Shown: piece by piece, positions 56,641 to 64,000 of the stretch | Position numbering within the stretch: the stretch's first letter is position 1 | Layout: each line of letters opens with the position of its first letter | Origin: Callaeas wilsoni | Lineage: Eukaryota > Chordata > Aves > Passeriformes > Callaeidae | DNA: 64,000 nucleotides | Direction: 5' to 3' | Assembly (NCBI GenBank): GCA_013398955.1 | Contig: VWPU01017446.1 | Location: forward strand, 44,991 to 108,990 | Made by a program: the position numbers and the translations under genes | Notes under the pieces: generated by a model | The model's database searches: none | Told to the model about the DNA's origin: nothing | The model's input: only the letters and a program-made list of their open reading frames with translations

Positions 56641-59600
56641 GCACAGCAAGGGCAGAACGACTCGGCCCATCCCGTCCCTGCTACTGGATCTGTCAGAGAA
56701 GCACCACGTGTGCCAACCTGCAGAGAGCACGGGGACACGGCACCGCCGCTGCCTCCCACCCTCCCCTCAGCAACCATGGGAACGGCATTTCCTCACACGG
56801 ATTCCCAACGTCACTGTGAGCAGCTGCCAGCAAAGGAAAGGAAAAAAAGGAAATCTAAAGAGCCCACGGCCCCCAGCCCATGTCCGGGGCACACAGGTGA
56901 TGCCATACATGCCACAGGTGATGCCACACACCTCTCGGTCTGGCAACATTGCAGAAATAAATGGAGACAGATGATTCAAGCTGTGCCAGCACATCTGCAG
57001 CCTTGGGAAAACAGCCTCCTGACCCAAATCAGGCAAATCTGCTCCATGCTGGAAGCATGATCAGGACACAGCATGTAGGCAACTCCCGGTGCTGGAGGAA
57101 CACCGGGACATTCAAGCTGGCCCTCCACGTCCCCTTCCCCGGTCCACCCCCCCTGCTCAGAGTCACTCCCTGGACACAGCTGTGCACTCTCAGTCTCCAT
57201 CAGCTCAGGCAGTCCCAGCCCCTGCCTCTCAGAGCTGCTCTTTATCCCCTGCCATCCCAAAAGGTTGGGTTTAACCCGGCATGGGACACACGCTCAGTGC
57301 AGGCCCTGCGGCTTCTCCGGGCTCTGTCCCCACCCCGGAGTATCGGGACATGTGCCCAGAGGTGCTCTGTGGCACTCTCCCAATCACAGAGACCTCCCAG
57401 CCCTGTTAATGAGCCTGCTGTCAGCATAATGTAAAAGACAATCATGAACACAGGCTCCTCTGCACACCCAAACCCCTGTGCTCACGAGGCTCCCTGTCAG
57501 TGCTGCCAGACCCGGCCCCAGCCCAGCCCCACGCCCCACAGCACCCACTCGGTGCCTACTGCAGCACCCGAGGAGCCCACCCCGCTCCGCCTGGCTCCAA
57601 CCCTCAGTCCCCGAACCTGCCAGCACTGCGAGGCTGTGGCTGGGGTGGGAACCCCCTGGGAGATGGGCAAATGTTCCCTGGGGATGTTGTGAGGATCCTC
57701 CCGCACGGATCACAACCAGGGCACTGCACACGGGGGAACCACTGCAGCACCCATGCAGGGCGGGTTTCCCTCTGACACTCAGGCAGAGCCAGGTGGGATG
57801 AGTGTGCAGCCCTCTGGAGCCAGGCCTGCCGGCACAGCGATCCCTCCGGGGCTCACAGTGCAGACCCACCATCACAAATAGCATCTCCCAAGCGGGAGCA
57901 CGTTCCTGTTGCTAATTTCCACTGGGGACGAAGAGGAGGATCAACTTGCACTAAAAATGAAGCACAGTATTATCACCTGTCCTGCCCCTCATTTGAATAA
58001 AATCCCAGACAAGTTATTAAAGATGTGGCTGCACAAGCCACACAGGTCATGCAAAGGAGGAGAAGTCCTCAGTGCCTCTGGCTCTGCTGGTGCAGAACTG
58101 ACTGAGCCATAACCATGTCTCTCCTCCACAGGCCCAAGTACTCCCTACACCAAATGTTTCCTACAGGAATGGAGAGGGGAAAAACACACCCTGGCACAGG
58201 AGAGCCACGTTACACCTTGGCTGGGTGAACAAAGCAGGAAAAAAATCAAAGTAAATCATTTTACCGGCCAAACCCACACCCGCATGCTTTCCCCAGCCCA
58301 GCCCTGTGGTTTGCAAGGCAGAGGGAGAGCCCAGGGGCCCGGCCGTGCCCCAGCGCCGCTGGGGGGGCAGGCAGAGACCCCCACCCCTCCGAGCATGGAA
58401 CGAGTTCCTTGGACAACGCGTGGATGCTCCAGGAAATCCTGCCCTGCCGCAAGGCAGCAATTCCCCGGCGCTGGGAAGACACGGGCCGGGCTGTGCAGCG
58501 CCGCAGGTGACTCACCTCGGCTGCCCCGCACCCACTGCCCACTGCGGCCGGCACCCAGCGCTCCGTGGCAGCAGCCCAGCACCACTTCTCATGGCACAAC
58601 CCGAGCAGAACCGAGTGCCAGCGGTCACAGCAACCCAGCCAGGTGGTTACTGCTGTTTTTGCACCCTCCAGAAAGCACAACGCTCCTTTTCCTCCAAACA
58701 GGAGCCTGCAAAGGCCAGCACTCTCCTAGGCAGGAGCATTCAGGTTTGCACCTGCACGAAGAGGGGCCGTTCCTGGAAAGGCCAGACCTAAGCCTCTGAA
58801 CCTTAATCCCTCCTCTCCTCTGTGCAAAGGTGGTGGGAAGGTTTGGGCTGTGACTGTTTCCTTCAGGGACCAGAAGCACAAAAAGGATGAAAATAGCGTA
58901 AGATGGGCTTTGGATTCCTTCTCCCCAGCACCAGCAAATACCTGGGGCACAAGGACCTGTCACCCTGGATAGCACCAGGTTACAAAGCAGCCCCAGACCG
59001 CGATCATGCTCCAACACACCCGAGGGCTTTCTCCCTGCAGAGGCACGTGAGGGCATTTCGAGTGCACAGCACCTGTTATCTACCTGCCTTTGCCCACCCG
59101 AGTCAGGGCTTCCCCAGACCCACTCCCAGGAGGAGCGAGTGAGCTGAGCCAGGGGCCATGGCGAGCAGGAAGGGAAAGGCAATGACAAAGTGGCAAAGCG
59201 GGCAGTCGGCGGCATCGGCCCGTCACGTTTCCTTATCACCCGCCTGAGCCTTGTTTGTGTAAAAAGGGAATTATTACATAAACACTGGGCAAAAGTTTCA
59301 CTTTCGCTTCCACTCTGTTGCAGATCCAGTGCCAGCTCCATCTGGGACCAGCACTGCTGCCCCACAGCCATGGGCACAGACATTTCGTAAAGGCTCGGTT
59401 TCACCAAGATGCTGCTGGGATATGGAACAGAACCCGTGTGCAAGCACATCCCAGAGCCTGGAACACCAACAGCACCACCAGGAAACACCCCACCAGCCCA
59501 CTTTTAAGCCGCACAGCAGCCTCAGAGCAGGATGTGTCCCAGAAAATACCCCACAGCGGCAGCAAAAGCTGGCATTACCCACGGTGGCAGCACAGGGCAC

Positions 59601-59870
59601 TGCAGCCACCCCGGCGCGGTGCAGGCACACAGGGCTCAGCCCGGGGGGGACTCATTGAAATCACACCCTGCAGGCACAGACAGGAGGGGGACCACAGCTC
59701 TGACAGCCAACGCACCGGCTGAGAACCTCGGCTGGGAGCAGGGGCACCCCCAGCTGCTCCCCACGGCCAGCGTGGGACACGCTGGTGGGGGCAGAGCCGG
59801 CGTGAGAGCCGTGGGACAGTGCCACGGCACCTGCGCCGGGATGCCGCTGGGGCCGGGGGAGCTGCCGGGC
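56641..59870 (-). other. Intron 1 stretch without recognised features
   Basis: Unique sequence with locally high GC. No CR1, exon or array was recognised. Confidence 0.6.
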
Positions 59871-59876
59871 GCTGCG

Positions 59877-59980
59877 GGATCCGGGTCCAGCCCCGCATCC
59901 CCCCTTCGGTCCCGTCCTCCTCGCTGCCGGATCCGGGTCCAGCCCCGCATCCCCCCTTCGGTCCCGTCCTCCTCGCTGCC
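59877..59980. repeat. 52-bp tandem duplication in CpG-rich sequence
   Basis: ggatccgggtccagccccgc, then 'atccccccttcggtcccgtc' and 'ctcctcgctgcc', occurs twice with a 52-base period and no visible change. The surrounding 59820-60000 is also CpG-rich. Confidence 0.93.
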
Positions 59981-60401
59981 GGCCGCGGCTCTGCGGTGAC
60001 CCGGCCAAAAAAACAGCTAAAGGAAAAGTGATCCAAACCAGCCCAGCTGTGCCTTTTGGGGCATGGGCACCTCTGCCTTTCCCGAGGGAGCCGGGGGCAC
60101 GGCACAGCCCCACTGGGGCCCGGCACAGCCCCACTGGGGCCCAGCCCGTGCCCCCTCGTGGGGAGGGGGTTCACGGAGCCGCCCCAGCCCCAGCCCAGCC
60201 CCACCACAAAAACTTCAGTTTGTGCCGTGGGAGCATGGCAGCAGCCGGGGCGTGGACGAGTTTCGTGGCTTCAAATTAGTGCCTGGGAGTTGGAAGAAGG
60301 AAAACAAACCAGCAGAAACGTGGCAGGGCACCAGGCTGCAGCCAGTGCCTGAAGGGGACAACAGCCCCATCGCCACCGGGACGCGGCGCCTGGCGGCACA
60401 G

Positions 60402-60427
60402 GGAGGAGGAGGAGGAGGAGGAGGAGG
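60402..60427. repeat. (GGA)8 simple repeat
   Basis: A perfect run of GGA units on the plus strand. Confidence 0.95.
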
Positions 60428-63400
60428 GTGCCAGGCTCAGCCCTGTGCCACAGCACGGGGGAGGTGATGGCTGGCAGCCCCTGCACCCCCGCATCCTCTA
60501 CCCTTACGTGTGCTGCTTGTTTCCCAAAGCGAGCTGTGGGCATCCCCACATCACCAGCCGGGTGCCTGGGCTCCAGCTCCCCCTCCGTGGAAGCACAGGG
60601 GCTGGAGGCGATGCCAGCACAGGGACGAGCCACTGGCTCCCCGCCTGCCCCTCGCACAGGCACGGGGACATGCAGAGGGACAAAATCCTTCAGCATCCCT
60701 GGTCCTGATGGTCACCACAGCTCCTGCGCTGGAGAACGAGTTCCACGGCATCCAGACTTTGAGTTCATTATTTATGTCACACTTGAAGTCTCTGCATCTG
60801 CAAAACTTTCTGAATAATTTATGGATGGTGGATCAGGGAGGAAGAGGGACACGTTTTGCTGAAAACCAGGTCACTGAATACCAGCCAAGCAGCAAAGGGA
60901 GACAATGGAAACAGGCACAGAAACTCACTGGGGGAAAAAGATCCAACAGCATTTATGTACACACAGACACACACACTCCAGAGATGCCCTCGGCATCTGA
61001 GGATATTTAGCAAGACCAGCCCTTCAGCAAATGAGAATCATTTTCAACCTTCTGAATTTATTCTTTCTTCTAAGAGAAGGAGAAAGCACTGTGAATCATT
61101 CCTATTTCTCTCTGTACCTACACTGAGGGCAAAAGCAGGGCAGAGCAGCCCCTTCACCAAACCCTGGCAGAGACTTTGTTACGTGTCCTTGCTCCAGTCT
61201 CACCATCCCTGCATGCTGGTGTTGTTGCTCCTGCCCAGCTCTGCAGAGGGCTCTTCCTCCCTCTTCATCTTCCTCCCCTCCACCACCCTGTCCAAGCGGC
61301 CCCTCACCAATACAGAGTTACACGTTCTCCCCACGCCTGTCTTCACACAAAGAGGATGTGAAACGTTCAGCAGAAAAGGCAAGAGGAAGGAAAACGAGAG
61401 AGGATATTGCCGAGACCTCACGTAACTCCGGCTGCGGGCTGTCACTGTCCAAGGGCCCAGACACCCCCGGAACCCCTCACTCCAGAGGGGCCATGTCCTG
61501 AGCCAGGGGTCTGCTGCCCCCCGGCCTGCCCGGCTCCACAGCCACGTGTCACAACAACAGCTGAGGAGCAGCACGGAGACAATGACGGTGAGAAAAGGCC
61601 ACCATGCCCAGCCATGGGGAGACAAACCAAAACCACTTGGAAACACCGCTAAAAAATAAAAGCCAGCTCAGGAGAGCAAGCACCTGGTCACAGTCAGGAA
61701 GGGCCCCCAGACACCACCTGCACTCGCTCACAGGGGTGACATCCCAGCCCCGGCAGCAGTGACACAGATGCAACAACCAGCAACAGGCAGCACAGCAGCT
61801 CCTCACCCCTGGAGCATCTCCATCCCTGCTGCTGGACACTGGAACGGTCTGCAAGGGCTCGTGCAACACATCAGACCTCGGACCTGTCACACACTGAGGG
61901 TGACACACGTGGGAAGAGCTGGGCCACATCCCATCCAGCACCAGGGCTCTGCCGGATCACTCGGAGGCATCACAGCTTGAAGCAGATGCACAGCCACTGA
62001 AGTCACTCCTACAGCAGGAGAAGGATGCACAGAGCATCCCAGCCAGGGAGGGGACACCCCTTCCCAGCCTCCCAGGCAGTGCACTGCCCCACACACCCCC
62101 AAACCCTGCCCCAGAACGCCCTGGGAACCACCCCCGTGCCACACGTGCCAGGGAGGTGGCGGCAGGGCAGGCAGTGCCAGCGCCTGGACACTGATTTCCG
62201 CTCCAGCAGAATCAGCATTATTCCTGTCCCTGCAGCCTGGGCACCGCTGGAACTCCCCCCCGGCCCTGCGCAGGAATTAAGGGCTAATCCAGGAACACAT
62301 TCAATAGAAGCTACAAAACAATTCAGCCATGAAAACATCCTTATCTCCAGGGGCCAGCGAGCGTTCTTCCTGCCCGGTGTGGGCAGACTGGGGCGCGGGG
62401 CCGTGCGGCACAGCCACGGCCACGGGGACAGGAGCCCACTGGGGCTCACCGCACACCCCAAAATACCTGCACACAGCGCGACCAGGGCGACGGCACAGCC
62501 AGTCACCTCAGCCAGCACCTGCCACAAGCTAACTGGCTACGCCCAGAGACACCTCGGGACTCACCAGCTCGCTCACAAAATGTATTTTCTGTGAAGAACA
62601 ACGCTGTAGGATTTGTTCTGGGATAAAATGAATGCTCCAGGCAGGGCCAGGCACTGGCTGCCTTCAGCAAACGCTCCACAGCGGAACACAGCTCAGACCT
62701 GCAGAACCATAAGTGCACCCACAGCTGTTGGGTTTGAGATTCTCTTAACCCAAATGCCAAGAATTGGTACAATGGGAATCCCTGCAAGCCAGATGTTACC
62801 AGCTGCTACTTCAGCACAGAGGAACTACACCCATGGGGCTCGGTGTGAGATCAGAACGGGAGGGAGCAGGAATCAGCCCTTCTGGGAATGGACAGAGTGG
62901 TGGGAACGGATGGAATATCACCTGCCTGCACACCCTGGGGTGACCTCGCTGTGCCACAGCCCCCACAATGACCCTGGCCAGGCTGGTTCATGGCAGGTGA
63001 CGCTGCAGGGGCTCCATGGCACCCATGTTCGTGATGTGCCCCTGCCACCCCATGGCACAGACTGGTGACCACGCGTGCTGCCGGCATGCTGGGTACAGGA
63101 ACCCCCCCTGGGTGGGGAAGCACCCTGTGATTTGGGTCAAAGAAACTTAAAAACAGAAAAAACCCAAACGACCCCATGAGGGAACAGCAGAAACAGAGCC
63201 GCAGCTTGGGGAGCAGCCCACCCACCACAGCACCCCGAGGGCACAGCCCCCCCAGCCCCGGCAGCGGGGAGCCATGCGGAGGTGTCCGCAACCCCGGACA
63301 CGGGGACAGGAGCCAGCCCAGCCTGGGCATTAGAGGGGACCGCGACACTGCCAGTCACAGGTGAGGGTCTCCCCAGCCCCGGAGCCACAGCCTGCACCGC

Positions 63401-63639
63401 TGCATCCCCCTCCCACCCACACGCCTCCACAATGGTTTGCAGCTTTACGACCACCTCCGCTTCCCCATTGAGACAGAGAGGATGGCACTGGAGGGGTCAG
63501 CCGGGGCAGAGCCACACTGGGGGCTCCAGGCATCCCCCACCCTGGGCACAGAGGGGACAGAGGACAACCGGGGGAGAGGGGGTGGCGCGGCACACCCCAG
63601 AAAACCGCTCCCAAAGGACGCGACCCCCGAGGGCCACGG
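60428..63639 (-). other. Intron 1 stretch without recognised features
   Basis: No exon of ARHGAP26, no CR1 and no array was recognised. In particular, no sequence matching the conserved N-terminal exon of GRAF1 was found. Confidence 0.6.
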
Positions 63640-63910
63640 ACCGGGACCTGCTGGACCAGGACCAGAATCACACACGTCCCAATGGACCATGGCCACGCAC
63701 ATCCTGATGGCCCTGGACCGGAATCCTGCACATCCCGATGGATCCACCCTGATGGACCACACATGTTTAGAAGGACTAGGGCAAGGCCTTTGCATGCGCT
63801 GATGGTCCAGAACCAGGACCACACATGTCCCCATGGACCACGGCCAGGCACATCCTGCTGGACCACGCACGTCCTGCTGGACCAGGACCAGGCACGTCCC
63901 CACGGCCCAG
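63640..63910. repeat. Degenerate tandem array
   Basis: Irregular units around 'ggaccatggccacgcacatc', 'ctgatggacca' and 'ggaccaggaccag' of about 20-35 bases. The best-kept copies are near 63826-63900 (accacggccaggcacatcct, gctggaccacgcacgtcctg). Confidence 0.8.
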
Positions 63911-63939
63911 CCACACCACAGCACGCAGGGGGGACACGG

Positions 63940-64000
63940 GTGGGCGCAGGTGGTCCCGGACGGAGGAGCCCCCGCTCCGGGGGCAGCGCGGGGCGGGCGG
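63940..64000. other. CpG-dense sequence at the right edge
   Basis: The last 60 bases (cccggacgg, gctccggggg, cagcgcggggcgggcgg) are CpG-dense and may be the edge of another CpG island. Too little is visible to call a promoter. Confidence 0.35.

Noticed and set aside
46086..64000. First coding exon of ARHGAP26 inside the window
   Set aside because: No minus-strand stretch resembling the conserved N-terminal GRAF1 exon with a donor in the needed phase was found, so it is placed beyond the right edge.
1..64000. Endogenous retrovirus or other viral sequence
   Set aside because: No LTR pair, primer-binding site or recognisable gag, pol or env motif was seen; the dispersed repeats are all explained as CR1 tails.

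Overview
The window is vertebrate nuclear DNA, most likely from a bird. It is GC-rich, it carries many short 5'-truncated CR1 (chicken repeat 1) LINE tails ending in the typical 'gattctatga'-like 3' end, and no L1 or Alu-type repeats were seen. Nothing prokaryotic, viral or plasmid-like was recognised.

One protein-coding gene accounts for all the recognisable coding sequence: ARHGAP26 (GRAF1, GTPase regulator associated with focal adhesion kinase), on the minus strand and read from right to left. Sixteen consecutive coding exons lie between 46085 and 936. All have GT-AG borders and matching phases, and they total 1384 coding bases. With a 51-residue first exon as in human, they cover residues 52 to 513: most of the BAR domain (exons at 46.1-39.8 kb), the linker and PH domain (39.1-28.6 kb), a 37-base linker exon (13.75 kb) and about two thirds of the RhoGAP domain, including the arginine finger (8.2-0.9 kb). 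The first coding exon lies beyond the right edge. The rest of the RhoGAP domain, the Ser/Pro-rich linker and the SH3 domain lie beyond the left edge. In known GRAF1 biology the BAR-PH module binds curved PI(4,5)P2 membrane and the GAP domain switches off RhoA/Cdc42, in tubular (CLIC/GEEC) endocytosis, focal-adhesion turnover and muscle.

Layout from right to left along transcription: 64000-46086 is intron 1, with a CpG island at about 55.64-56.64 kb, a 35-bp minisatellite at 49.67-50.10 kb and three CR1 pieces. 46085-38550 is a dense block of eight exons with short introns (0.3-2.6 kb) and three minisatellites, two of which abut splice donors. 38549-13789 holds long introns of 2.8, 7.0 and 14.8 kb, with a second CpG island containing a consensus CTCF motif at 24.97 kb. 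13751-936 holds the 37-base linker exon and the GAP exons.

The most unusual feature is the number of minisatellites in and around splice sites. The one after the exon at 38550-38650 is built from copies of that exon's own 5' splice-site region, one of them an intact decoy donor. No undescribed multi-gene system was found; the other open frames look like chance or repeat-driven ORFs.
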